From: an uncultured Alkalilimnicola sp.
Lineage (GTDB): Bacteria > Pseudomonadota > Gammaproteobacteria > Nitrococcales > AK92
Assembly: GCA_937951875.1 (NCBI GenBank)
Contig: CALGAN010000013.1
Span: 23,005-87,004, forward strand
DNA: 64,000 bases
Direction: 5' to 3'
Shown here: positions 17,282 to 25,800 of the stretch, piece by piece
How the letters are laid out: each line of letters opens with the position of its first letter
Numbering within the stretch: the first letter of the stretch is position 1
Translations under genes and position numbers: made by a program
The notes under the pieces: model-generated
The model's input: the letters and a program-made list of their open reading frames with translations, nothing else
What the model was told of the DNA's origin: nothing
The model's database searches: none

Positions 17282-18626
17282 GGCGGACCTCCTGCGTTGC
17301 CCGATCGCCTACGGCATCCTCGATCGCCGGGTGCAGCGGCTGCCGCTGGAATTCGGGATAGGCCAGCTCGTAGTGCTCGGTGTAGTCCAGGCCCCGCTGT
17401 TCCTGATGGGTGGTGCAGCGCAGGCCGCCCAGCTTGGCGATCGCCCAGAACAGCAGATAGGCGGTCGGGAAGCTCCACAGGAAAGCAGCACCGACGCCGA
17501 TGATCTGCACCAGCATCTGCTGCGGGTCGAACAGGCGGCCGTCGAGGAACAATCCCGCCGCCAGCGTGCCCCAGACGCCGCAGAAGCCATGCACCGGAAC
17601 GGCGCCGACCACGTCGTCGATACGCAGCGATAGCAACAGCTCGCCGGCGACGATCACCACCGCGCCGGCGATCAGTCCGGTGAGCAGCGCGAAGGACGGC
17701 GACATGCTGGCCGCGCCGGCGGTGATGCTCACCAGGCCGCCGATGCTGCCGTTGACCAGCATCGTGGCTAGCAGCGGTCGCCGCAGCAGGAGCAGGGTGA
17801 ATGCCGCGCCGGCCACGCCGGCCGCGGCCGCGAGGTGGGTGTTGAGCACGATCAGGCCGATGCTGGCGTCGGCCTTGGCGACGCTGCCGCCGTTGAAGCC
17901 GAACCACCCGAACCAGAGGATGAAGCCGCCCAGCGCCACCAGCGGCAGGCTGTGGCCGGGGATGTGGCGCGGCCGCGAGTCGCTGCTGAAGCGACCCAGG
18001 CGCGGGCCGACCGCCAGCACGCCCGCCAGGGCGCACCAGGCGCCGACCGAATGCACCACGGTGGAACCGGCGAAGTCGATGAACCCCATCCGCTTGAGCC
18101 AGCCGTTGCCGTCGTAGAGGCTGCCCCAGGCCCAGGCGCCGAATATCGGGTAGATCAGCCCCATGATGAATACCGAGCCGATGATGTAGCCGCGGTAGCG
18201 GGTGCGCTCGGCCATGGCGCCGCTGACGATGGTGGCGGCGGTGGCGGCGAACATGGTCTGGAAGAACAGCAGGCCGTAGTCGAGCTGCTCGCCGCGCAGC
18301 AGCAGGAAATGATCCTCGCCCACCCAGCCGCTGGGGTTGCTGCCGAACATCAGCCCGTAGCCAACGGCGAAGAAGGCGATGCTGCCGAAGCAGACGTCGG
18401 TGTAGTTCTTCATCAGCACGTTGACGGTGTTCTTGGCCCGCGCCATGCCGCTCTCCAGCAGGGCGAACCCGGCTTGCATGAAGAACACCAGAATGCCGGC
18501 GGTGATCATCCAGACCGTGTCGACGGCGATCCGCAAGGAGTCGGTGTCGGTCGCCAAAGCCGGTCCGGGCACGAGCAACGCGGCAAGGACAGCAGGGAGA
18601 AGCAAGCGGTATCGATCGGCGTACAT
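17265..18626 (-). CDS. amt: ammonium channel/transporter Amt
   Basis: This is a 453-residue AmtB/Rh-family inner-membrane ammonium channel with a cleavable signal sequence (residues 1-22) and about 11 membrane helices. Both pore histidines are recognisable, one in STVVHSVGAW and one in VPVHGFCGVWGTL, as is the FFMQAGFALLESGMARAKN segment. The ATG at 18626 follows GGAGGTG, and further upstream in-frame codons lie in the promoter. It is preceded by a sigma-54 promoter and an NtrC-type site, indicating induction under nitrogen limitation. No glnK gene adjoins it. Instead an unknown gene overlaps its 3' end. Confidence 0.93.
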   Translation of the reverse strand: MYADRYRLLLPAVLAALLVPGPALATDTDSLRIAVDTVWMITAGILVFFMQAGFALLESGMARAKNTVNVLMKNYTDVCFGSIAFFAVGYGLMFGSNPSGWVGEDHFLLLRGEQLDYGLLFFQTMFAATAATIVSGAMAERTRYRGYIIGSVFIMGLIYPIFGAWAWGSLYDGNGWLKRMGFIDFAGSTVVHSVGAWCALAGVLAVGPRLGRFSSDSRPRHIPGHSLPLVALGGFILWFGWFGFNGGSVAKADASIGLIVLNTHLAAAAGVAGAAFTLLLLRRPLLATMLVNGSIGGLVSITAGAASMSPSFALLTGLIAGAVVIVAGELLLSLRIDDVVGAVPVHGFCGVWGTLAAGLFLDGRLFDPQQMLVQIIGVGAAFLWSFPTAYLLFWAIAKLGGLRCTTHQEQRGLDYTEHYELAYPEFQRQPLHPAIEDAVGDRATQEVRRAERV

Positions 18627-18648
18627 AGGCACCTCCGCCGATCCGCTC

Positions 18649-18664
18649 AGCAAGAGAGGTGCCA
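18649..18664 (-). promoter_or_regulatory. sigma-54 (-24/-12) promoter of amt
   Basis: On the minus strand TGGCAC (18664-18659), five bases and TTGCT (18653-18649) match the sigma-54 consensus TGGCAC-N5-TTGCW. Transcription would start near 18638, 12 bases before the amt ATG, leaving the GGAGGTG ribosome-binding site inside the short leader. Confidence 0.8.
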
Positions 18665-18764
18665 GGGCGAGGGTGTGATGGAGCTGGCAGCTTGTGAGCG
18701 CTCGCTGATGAGCTGCGGCGATCGGTGCCGGCGCGCGGCGCCGCTCAGGAGGAGGGCGTGCCGG

Positions 18765-18781
18765 CGCACCAAACTGGTGCG
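18765..18781. promoter_or_regulatory. NtrC-type enhancer site upstream of amt
   Basis: CGCACCA-AAC-TGGTGCG is a perfect 7-3-7 inverted repeat matching the enterobacterial NtrC half sites GCACCA/TGGTGC. It lies about 130-140 bp upstream of the predicted sigma-54 start, the usual enhancer distance. It ends just outside the stop of the next gene upstream. Confidence 0.75.
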
Positions 18782-18782
18782 G

Positions 18783-19040
18783 TCAGCGCTGCAGGCGCCC
18801 CAGTAGGTAACCCAGCAGCGCGGCGATGACGGCCAGGACGCCGGCCGACGTCAGCGGGTGCTGACTGACGTAGCGGCGCGTGGTGAGCGCCATGCGGTTC
18901 GCCTCGTCCGTCACGCGCTGAGCGCTCAGTTGGGCGATGCCGCCGTGCCGTCGTCCGCGCCGGCCGAGCAGCCGACGGCTCATCCTGCTGGCGTTTTCCT
19001 GCAAACGGTCGGTCATGGTTTTTCTCATCAGCAACGCCAT
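18783..19040 (-). CDS. small basic membrane-anchored protein, DUF883-like tail
   Basis: This is an 85-residue protein with an Arg-rich N-terminal helix (LLGRRGRRH) and one C-terminal hydrophobic segment, HPLTSAGVLAVIAALLGYLL, followed by GRLQR. The layout recalls the ElaB/YqjD/DUF883 family, in which a tail helix anchors the protein to the inner membrane, but the N-terminus is basic rather than mixed-charge, so the assignment is tentative. The ATG has a strong AGGAGG ribosome-binding site. It stands alone between the ferritin-like pair and amt. Confidence 0.65.
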   Translation of the reverse strand: MALLMRKTMTDRLQENASRMSRRLLGRRGRRHGGIAQLSAQRVTDEANRMALTTRRYVSQHPLTSAGVLAVIAALLGYLLGRLQR

Positions 19041-19088
19041 GCGTCCTCCTGGTTTGTGGTTGGGTTGGAATGTTCAGTACCGCTAATG

Positions 19089-19115
19089 GTTGGGGCGGCG
19101 GCAGTCCGCCCCAAC
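19089..19115. terminator. hairpin GTTGGGGCGG/CCGCCCCAAC
   Basis: A 10-bp perfect stem with a 7-base loop lies in the 325-bp gap (19041-19365), upstream of the small membrane-protein gene and downstream of the ferritin-like pair. No U-tract follows on either strand. It may be a terminator for the ferritin-like operon. Confidence 0.4.
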
Positions 19116-19132
19116 GCGCTTGCGGGAAAACC

Positions 19133-19152
19133 TGTGGATAACTTTGTGGACA
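19133..19152. promoter_or_regulatory. DnaA-box-like pair
   Basis: TGTGGATAA (19133-19141) is the exact reverse complement of the DnaA box TTATCCACA, and TGTGGACA (19145-19152) follows 3 bases later as a near match. This is one tight pair in a non-coding gap. It could titrate DnaA or regulate neighbours, and is not by itself evidence of an origin. Confidence 0.45.
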
Positions 19153-19251
19153 GGCCGAGGAAATGCTGGGAACGGAGTGGTGATAACCGCTTCGGGAGCC
19201 GCGAGCGCAAGCTGTGAAAACAATAGCTTGCTAGTAAGTGCAAGCCGTGCC

Positions 19252-19289
19252 GACGCCTCGAACCAGCCGATGCGCCGGTTCGAGGCGTC
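19252..19289. terminator. 13-bp perfect-stem hairpin downstream of the ferritin-like genes
   Basis: GACGCCTCGAACC and its reverse complement flank a 12-base loop, about 77 bp beyond the stop of the minus-strand ferritin-like gene. No U-tract follows. A terminator or mRNA 3'-end stabiliser is the simplest reading. Confidence 0.45.
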
Positions 19290-19365
19290 TGTGTACAAAC
19301 GCTGCGTGCGGCGGTGGAGAACGTGCGCGGCGCGGGCCCTCGAGCGGCGCCGCGCGCCGCCGTCG

Positions 19366-20121
19366 TCAGCCGCCGCCCTGCGCCGAACTCATCTGCCGCT
19401 CGGCGTCGGCCTTCACCGACTGCGTCAGCCACTGACGAACCAGCATGGCATGGCGCTGCTCGGTCTGCTCGGCGGCGCGGAAGCGGTCGGCCATGTCGCT
19501 CTGGCCAATCTGGTCGGCCAGTTCGATCAGCAGATTCCAGCCCTCGAGATCGGCCGCCTCGATGATCAGCAGCGAATGCAGCGCCTGCGACAGAGTGGTG
19601 CGCGGATCGGAGATCACCATCAGCGGCCCGCTGCCTTCGACCGCGGTGATGTCGGCCGAGGGCGTCATGGCGGTCGGGTCGGCGCCCAGCCCCTCGATGG
19701 TTTCCTTGAGCATCTGGAAGTGCTGCAGCTCCTCGTCGCGGATCTGCATCAGCTGCTCGCGGGTGGGGCCGCCGTCCCAGCTGCCGAGCGCGTCGAGCTT
19801 GGTCAGCACGGCCTCGTACAGGCGCACGCCGGTGCGCTCGAACGCCAGCCGCTCGCCGAGCTTGTCGATCAGCACCGTCGGCTTGTGGCCCTTGATGGTT
19901 TCCAGGACCGTGGTGGCCATGCCTTTCATCGAGCCGGCCGGCGGTACCGTGCCGACCGGGCTGGACTCGCGGTAGAAGGACTCGCGCGCCTGCACCAGCT
20001 CGGTAAGCTCCTCGCCGGGCCGGGACGGGCGTTCCTCGGTGATCTCCAGCAGCCGGCCGGCCTGGATCGGCGACATCTGTATGCCGGTGCGGTTCATGCC
20101 GGTGGAAGTCGGGGTGGTCAT
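19366..20121 (-). CDS. ferritin-like di-iron-type protein (second gene of pair)
   Basis: This 251-residue protein has the helix motifs of a ferritin-like four-helix bundle: a glutamate in RTGVRLYEAVLTKL, then EELQH near residue 130, a second-half glutamate in LIIEAADLEGWN and EQTEQRH near 220. Together these would supply the two ExxH-type metal ligand sets. The flanking sequence is low complexity and there is no signal peptide. It starts 12 bp after the stop of the companion gene with its own GGGAG site. The function (metal storage, oxidase or peroxide protection) cannot be told from sequence. Confidence 0.7.
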   Translation of the reverse strand: MTTPTSTGMNRTGIQMSPIQAGRLLEITEERPSRPGEELTELVQARESFYRESSPVGTVPPAGSMKGMATTVLETIKGHKPTVLIDKLGERLAFERTGVRLYEAVLTKLDALGSWDGGPTREQLMQIRDEELQHFQMLKETIEGLGADPTAMTPSADITAVEGSGPLMVISDPRTTLSQALHSLLIIEAADLEGWNLLIELADQIGQSDMADRFRAAEQTEQRHAMLVRQWLTQSVKADAERQMSSAQGGG

Positions 20122-20133
20122 AAAGAAGTCTCC

Positions 20134-21321
20134 CTACATGGTCTGGCGCGGCATGGCGTGGCGGTGGGCCACCTCGGTGCCGGGCTGCCAGATGTAGTCG
20201 GCGGCGACGGTCTCGGTGGCGGAGCCGTCGCGGTTGAGGTAGTCGCGGTAGGCGCGGGTGGCGGCGCTCTCGTTGACGTCCACGCCCTTCAGGAAGCGCG
20301 TGCCCTGGGCGGTGAGATCGACCTCCTGCGACAGCACCTGCCGGACGAACTCCCGATGGCTCTCGAAGCGGATCGGCTCGGGCAGCTCGGCGGGCAGCAC
20401 CTCGGCCGGATCGCGCCGCTCGTGCTGCTTGAACAGCTCCATCACCACCTGCAGGTGGCCGAGCTCGTAGTCGACGAAGCGCTCCCAGATCTTCTTCAGG
20501 CGCGGGTTGGTCTCGGACTGCAGGCAGCTGTAGTAGTTGTAGACCTCGCAGGCTTCGTACAGCAGCCACTTCTCCAGCCAGCTCTCATTGGGATCGGCCA
20601 GCGACTCGTACTGCGTGACGTGTTGCTCCTCGATCGAGGCGATCTCGGCGTAGAGCTGGCGCGCCACCGGATCGGCGAAGGTCGGCCCGATGTTCATGTA
20701 GAAATCGCGCGTCTGGTACTCGGCGGCGAAGATGGTCAGCGTGTGCAGCTTCGACAGCGGGTGCGCCTTGCTGCGGTCGTAGTGCTCGCGCAGATCGTCC
20801 TCCGGCGCCCGGTGCTCCACCATGGTCGGCCGCCCCGGCGCGATGTCGGTGTAGCACTGGGTGATGTTGTTGGCGTCCTTGCCTTCCAGCCGATCGAGCA
20901 GCGCGGAGTAGCGGTAGAGGTGGTCGAAGTCCTCCAGCATGCCGAAGCGGAAGGCTTGGGCCAGGTACTGATCCGGCTCCTTCATCGCCACCGCCGCGGT
21001 GACCTCGATGGCCACCTGCTCGTAGGCGATGGTGGTCTCCAGGCCGGACTGGTCGGGCGGCAGCAGCCAGTTGACCAGGGTCTGCTGGTGGTGCTCGACG
21101 CGCCGGATGCGCGCCAGCGGCAGCCGCAGATGGGCGTTGAAGCGCGCGCACAGATGCTGGAAGCGGTTCGCCTCCTGCTCGATGCCGTTCATGAGGATTA
21201 CCCGCACCCGGGTGAAGGCATCGTCGTCGAGCTTGCTGATCGGTTCGGGCGTGAGTTCGCGCCAGGTGAAGCGCTGCTGATCCAGCGCGACACCCTTCTC
21301 GTCCATGAGGTGCAGGGCCAT
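20134..21321 (-). CDS. large ferritin-like protein (first gene of pair)
   Basis: This is a 395-residue soluble helical protein rich in candidate di-metal motifs: GIEQEANRFQHL near residue 50, YEQVAIEVTAAVAMKEPD near 100, EDFDHLYRY near 128, EEQHVTQYESL near 235 and VDYELGHLQVVMEL near 290. This looks like a duplicated or extended ferritin-like domain. I chose the ATG at 21321 because it follows AAGGAG; an upstream in-frame start lacks one. It forms a two-gene operon with the 251-residue ferritin-like protein. The precise family and reaction are unknown to me. Confidence 0.65.
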   Translation of the reverse strand: MALHLMDEKGVALDQQRFTWRELTPEPISKLDDDAFTRVRVILMNGIEQEANRFQHLCARFNAHLRLPLARIRRVEHHQQTLVNWLLPPDQSGLETTIAYEQVAIEVTAAVAMKEPDQYLAQAFRFGMLEDFDHLYRYSALLDRLEGKDANNITQCYTDIAPGRPTMVEHRAPEDDLREHYDRSKAHPLSKLHTLTIFAAEYQTRDFYMNIGPTFADPVARQLYAEIASIEEQHVTQYESLADPNESWLEKWLLYEACEVYNYYSCLQSETNPRLKKIWERFVDYELGHLQVVMELFKQHERRDPAEVLPAELPEPIRFESHREFVRQVLSQEVDLTAQGTRFLKGVDVNESAATRAYRDYLNRDGSATETVAADYIWQPGTEVAHRHAMPRQTM

Positions 21322-21510
21322 GAGGCTCTCCTTGCTGCTCTTGCGTGTGGGGCCAGAGATTAGGGTCTCGGCCCGGTACATCAAGCTTTTCTAATGGAGA
21401 GGGAGTAGCGATGGCGGAAGCTGGTAAACGCTCTGAAGGGCGCGGCGGCTAGGCGGGAGTGAAAACACGGCGGCCGGATGGGGCGCCGCTGCCGTGCGCG
21501 AACGGATCGC

Positions 21511-21831
21511 TTACTGCTGGCGCAGTTCGTCCAGCGAGCGCCCCGAGGACTCCCATTCCTTGATCCACTTCGGCTTGCGGCCGCGGCCGCTCCAGCCCTT
21601 GCTGGGATCCTGGGGATGGCGAAAGACCATCTGCCCCTTGGGGCGGCGGCTCTTCTCGTGTATGCCGATGCCGGTGATGAGATCCGCCAGCGTCATGCCG
21701 TACTTCTCGGCGATGTCCTTCAGTTCCTGGCGGGCGGAACGCTGATCAATCCGGCGGCGGGCATCGAGTTCGTGCTCGACCTGCTTTTTCAGTTTCAGGA
21801 GTTCCTGACGGCTATAGGTGGAAAGATCCAT
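21511..21831 (-). CDS. H-NS-family nucleoid protein
   Basis: This is a 106-residue H-NS/HvrA/Bph3-type DNA-binding protein. An N-terminal coiled-coil dimerisation region (about residues 1-45, rich in K/E/L) is followed by a C-terminal AT-hook-like domain with GWSGRGRKPKWIKEW, the family's RGRKPxW signature. Such proteins silence AT-rich, often foreign, DNA. The ATG at 21831 is preceded by GAGGTG; the in-frame GTG at 21840 lies in that ribosome-binding site and is unlikely to be used. Confidence 0.92.
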   Translation of the reverse strand: MDLSTYSRQELLKLKKQVEHELDARRRIDQRSARQELKDIAEKYGMTLADLITGIGIHEKSRRPKGQMVFRHPQDPSKGWSGRGRKPKWIKEWESSGRSLDELRQQ

Positions 21832-22009
21832 TTTCTGCACCTCGGATTGAGCGAAGCTGATGTCTCGATAGGGGCAGAATTGCGCAAAACAAAGGCCGGA
21901 AACATATTGTCGCGCCGCGCCCGCCCGCCGCTATCGGCGGCGGGAATCGGGGCGGTTTATAGGGATGTGCGCGGCATATTCGCGCGGGTGGTTGGCGAGC
22001 GCCGCCGGC

Positions 22010-22663
22010 TCAACGGCACAGCGATTCGCAAGGAACGCCGTCGCCGTCCACATCGAGCCGGCGCAGGCCGCAGGTGTTGAGGTAAAAACGGGCTTCCTCG
22101 CACGAGCTCATCTGCGAGCAGTACTGCTTGCGGCCGCACACGAACGGGCCCTGCGAGTCGCGGGTCGGCTCCGACGCGCTCTTCTGGGCGCGGCGCCACT
22201 CCCAGGGCGGCTGCCGATCGGCCTCCGGCAACGCCCACAGACCGCGCTTGAGCGCCCGCGCCTCGTCTTCGAGCTGAAATAGGCGCTGATCCTTGGCGTA
22301 TTGGCGATAAACCCAGGCGTAGCCTTCCGCCACCAGCTCGGCGTTGATGTCGCGACCGTCCAGATAGATACGGCCCACGGTGCGGCCATATCGGTCTTTT
22401 TCGCGGACTACCACCGTAACGTCTTTGCCGAACACCTTATCGGCCAGCGCTTGCCGGGAGCGGCTGCCGAATGGCTGGCGTTTCTCCGGCGTATCGATTT
22501 CGGCGAGGCGCACTTTCACCTGCTGCTTGTCGGCGGTGAGCAGGGTAAGCGTGTCACCGTCGCTGACGGCGACCACCCGGCCGCTGAGGGTGCCGGCGGC
22601 GACACAGCTCAGCGCGAACCAGAAAGTCAGCAGGAAGGCGGGGATGACGAGGCGTATGGGCAT
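22010..22663 (-). CDS. secreted thermonuclease-like nuclease with Excalibur domain
   Basis: This is a 217-residue exported nuclease. A signal peptide (MPIRLVIPAFLLTFWFALSC) is followed by a staphylococcal-nuclease domain with VSDGDTLTLL, VRLAEIDTPEKRQPFG, DRYGRTVGRIYLDGRDINAELV and GYAWVYRQYA. A short C-terminal Cys-rich Excalibur calcium-binding module (CSQMSSCEEARFYLNTCG then LDVDGDGVPCESLC) follows. It probably acts in the periplasm or medium with Ca2+. Start choice is uncertain: ATGs at 22675 and 22702 are also in frame and none has a clear ribosome-binding site. Confidence 0.88.
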   Translation of the reverse strand: MPIRLVIPAFLLTFWFALSCVAAGTLSGRVVAVSDGDTLTLLTADKQQVKVRLAEIDTPEKRQPFGSRSRQALADKVFGKDVTVVVREKDRYGRTVGRIYLDGRDINAELVAEGYAWVYRQYAKDQRLFQLEDEARALKRGLWALPEADRQPPWEWRRAQKSASEPTRDSQGPFVCGRKQYCSQMSSCEEARFYLNTCGLRRLDVDGDGVPCESLCR

Positions 22664-22855
22664 ATAACAGGCCATCAGAAACAGCGAAAAAGCTGAATCC
22701 AATAGTGTGCCCGCGCCGGTGTGTCAACAAGGTCGTTCCGCCGACGCCATGATCGCGCCGCCCTTCGCCATGGCCGTGCCCGCATTCGCCACGGTTGCGC
22801 CAGGCTGCCGATATATGCTCTAAGGCAGCGCAGCAAGAACAACGAAGGTCTCGCC

Positions 22856-25800
22856 ATGCGTAGCTCACTGCTCGCCGCCCTGGCTGTCATCGCCATCTTT
22901 TTCGCTTCCAGGTTCGGTCTGTTCGAGCCGGCGCCGCTCGCGGTGAACGCGGCCGGCGCGGCGCCGCTGCGGGTGGATCGCATCACGCCCGAGGGCGAGG
23001 ACGTGCCGGCCGGGCGGCAGGTGGTGATCCAGTTCAACCGCCCGGTGGTGTCGCTGGGGCGGATGGAGCGCCCGGCGGGGCAAGTGCCGGTGACCATCAC
23101 GCCGGCGCTGCGCTGCCAGTGGCGCTGGCTCAACACCAGCGCCTTGGCCTGCCAGCTCGGCGAGCGCGAGGCCATGGCGCCGGCCACCGTCTACACCGTG
23201 CGCGTCGGCACCGGGCTGCGCGCCGAGGACGGCGGCGCGCTGGCCGCGCCGGTGGAGCGGCGCTTCGTCACCGAGCGGCCGCGCGTGGAGTGGGTGTCGT
23301 TCGAGCGCTGGCAGGCGCCGACCGTGCCGGTGCTGCGGGCGCGCTTCAACCTGCCGGTGACCCGCGAGTCGGTCGAGCGGGCGCTGTCCCTGGCGCTGCC
23401 CCAGCACGGTGGCAAGCGCGTCGCCCTGCAGGTGGTGGAGCTGGCCGACGAGGCCCGCCCGGGCTACGCCGTGCTGCCGCTGCCCGGCAGCGACCAGCTG
23501 CTGCTGGCTTATCTGCCGGGGCCGCAGGCGCCGCAGGATGCGCAGGCGCGCGACAGCTGGCTGCTGGCCCCGGTCGAGGCGCTGCCGGCCGACGCCACTG
23601 CCGAGCTGTGGGTAGCGCCCGGGCTGCGCTCGCCGCGCGGACCGGAGGCCGGCGTGGAAGCGCGGGTGGCGCTGCGCTTCGACACCCTGCCCGAGTTCCG
23701 GTTCCTGGGCGTGCGCTGCACCGATTTGCGCGGTGAGGAGCTGCAGCTCGCCGGACCCGACGACGGCCGCTGCAACCCGCTGCGGTCGGTGTCGCTGTTG
23801 TTCTCCAGCCCAGTGATCGAGGAGGCGGTGCGCGATCACGTGCGTTTCACTCCCGATCTGGCCGGCGGCCGCGACGACTACGACCCGTGGGAGAACCACG
23901 GCGGCTACTCGCGACTGGAATCGCCGCACGAGCGTGGCCGGGTCTATCCGGTGACCTTGCCCGAGCTGCTCAAGGCCGATCGGGTCTACCGGGCGCAGGA
24001 GGACGGCGAGCTGCGCGACGAGTTCGGCCGGGCCCTGCCGCAGCCGCTGGATGTCTCCTGGCGCACCGATCACCGCGCGCCGGAGCTGGTGCTGCTGCAC
24101 GAGGATGCGGTGCTGGAGCAGGCGGTCGACTCCGAGCTGGCCATGGCGGTGACCAACCTTGCCGAGGTGGAGGTGAGCTATGCCGGCATCACCGCCGCCG
24201 GCGAGGTGCCGGCGGGCACCCGCACCATCGCCCTGCCCGAGGTGCGGGATGTGGCCTTCCTCGAGCCGATCGGCGTGCGCGACATGCTGCAGGGGCGCTC
24301 CGGTGCGCTGTGGGGCGAGCTGAGGCCGCGTCCGGCGGCCGAGCGCACGCGCTCGGAATGGGATTTCTTCGCGCAGGTCACGCCCTTCCAGGTGCACGTC
24401 AAGCTCGGTCATTTCGGCAGCCTGGTGTGGGTGACCGAGCTGGCCAGCGGCCAGCCGGTGGCCGACGCCCAGGTCAGCGTCCATCGCGGCAACTACGCGC
24501 GGCTGGCCGACCTCGGCGCGGCGCTGGTGCAGGCGCGTACCGACGCCGAGGGCCTGGCGCGCCTGCCCGGCAGCGACGCGCTCGATCCCGAGCTGGCCTA
24601 TCGCTACGTCTGGCAGCGCGACGATCAGCGGCTGCTGGTGAAGGTGGTGCGCGGCGATGCCATGGCGCTGCTGCCGCTCGACTATCGCTTCGGCATCGAC
24701 GCCGGCCGCGTCTCCGACTGGGAAGTGTCGGCGGTGAGCCTGCCGCGCAACGGTCACCTGCGCGCCTGGGGCGCCACCGCCCAGGGCATCTACCGGGCCG
24801 GCGAGACCGTCCGCTACAAGCTTTTCGTTCGCAATCAGGACGAGCGCACCCTGATCGCGCCGCCGCCGGGGCCGTATACCCTGACGGTGATCGACCCGAT
24901 GGACCGGGAGGTGCATCGAGTCGAGGCGCTGACGCTGTCGTCGTTCGGCGCCTACGCCGGTGAGTTCGCCGTGCCCGCCACCGGCGCGGTGGGCTGGTAT
25001 CGGTTCGTGCTCACCGCCGAGTTCCTGCCCGCGGAGCTGGAGCCGCTGCGGGTGCTGGTGAGCGATTTCACGCCGTCGCCGTTCCGGGTCGGCGTCGAGC
25101 TCAACGGCGAGCGTTTCGGCGTCGGCGACCGCATGGTGGTCGACACCGCGGCGCGCCTGCACGCCGGTGGCCCCTACGCCGAGGCCCCGGTGCGGGTGAA
25201 CGTGCGCCTGCGCGAGCAGGCGCTCACGCCGGAGGATCCGCGCGCCCGCGGCTTCCGCTTCCAGACCCTCCTGGAAGACGACAACCGCGGTGTGCTTACC
25301 CTCTACGACCAGGAGGGGCGGGTCGACGCCGCCGGCGAGCTGCGCACGTCGTTCACCGTGGCCGACAACCCCATCCTCTACGGCGAGCTGTTGGTGGAAA
25401 GCAGCGTCAGCGACGACCGCGGCAAGTCGGTGGCCGGTTTTGCCCGCGCCCGCTACTACGGCCGCGACCGCTACGTGGGCCTCAGGAGCGCCGCCTGGGT
25501 GCTGGAGCAGGGCAAGCCGGCCGACATCCAGGCCGTGGTGGTGGACGACCGCGGCCGGCTCGCCGCTGGCACGCCGATCGAGCTCACGGTCGAATGGCGC
25601 GAGGTGACCGCCGCCCGCGTGAAGGGCGCCGGCAACGCCTACCTCACCCAGTTCCAGAGCCAGTGGCGCGAGAAGCACCGCTGCGCGCTGGTGTCCGCCG
25701 CCGAGCCGCAGGTCTGCCGCTTCACGCCGGCGCGCGCCGGCGAGTACCGGGTCACCGCCCGCATCAGCGACCGCCGCGGCCGCCCGCACCAGAGCACGCT

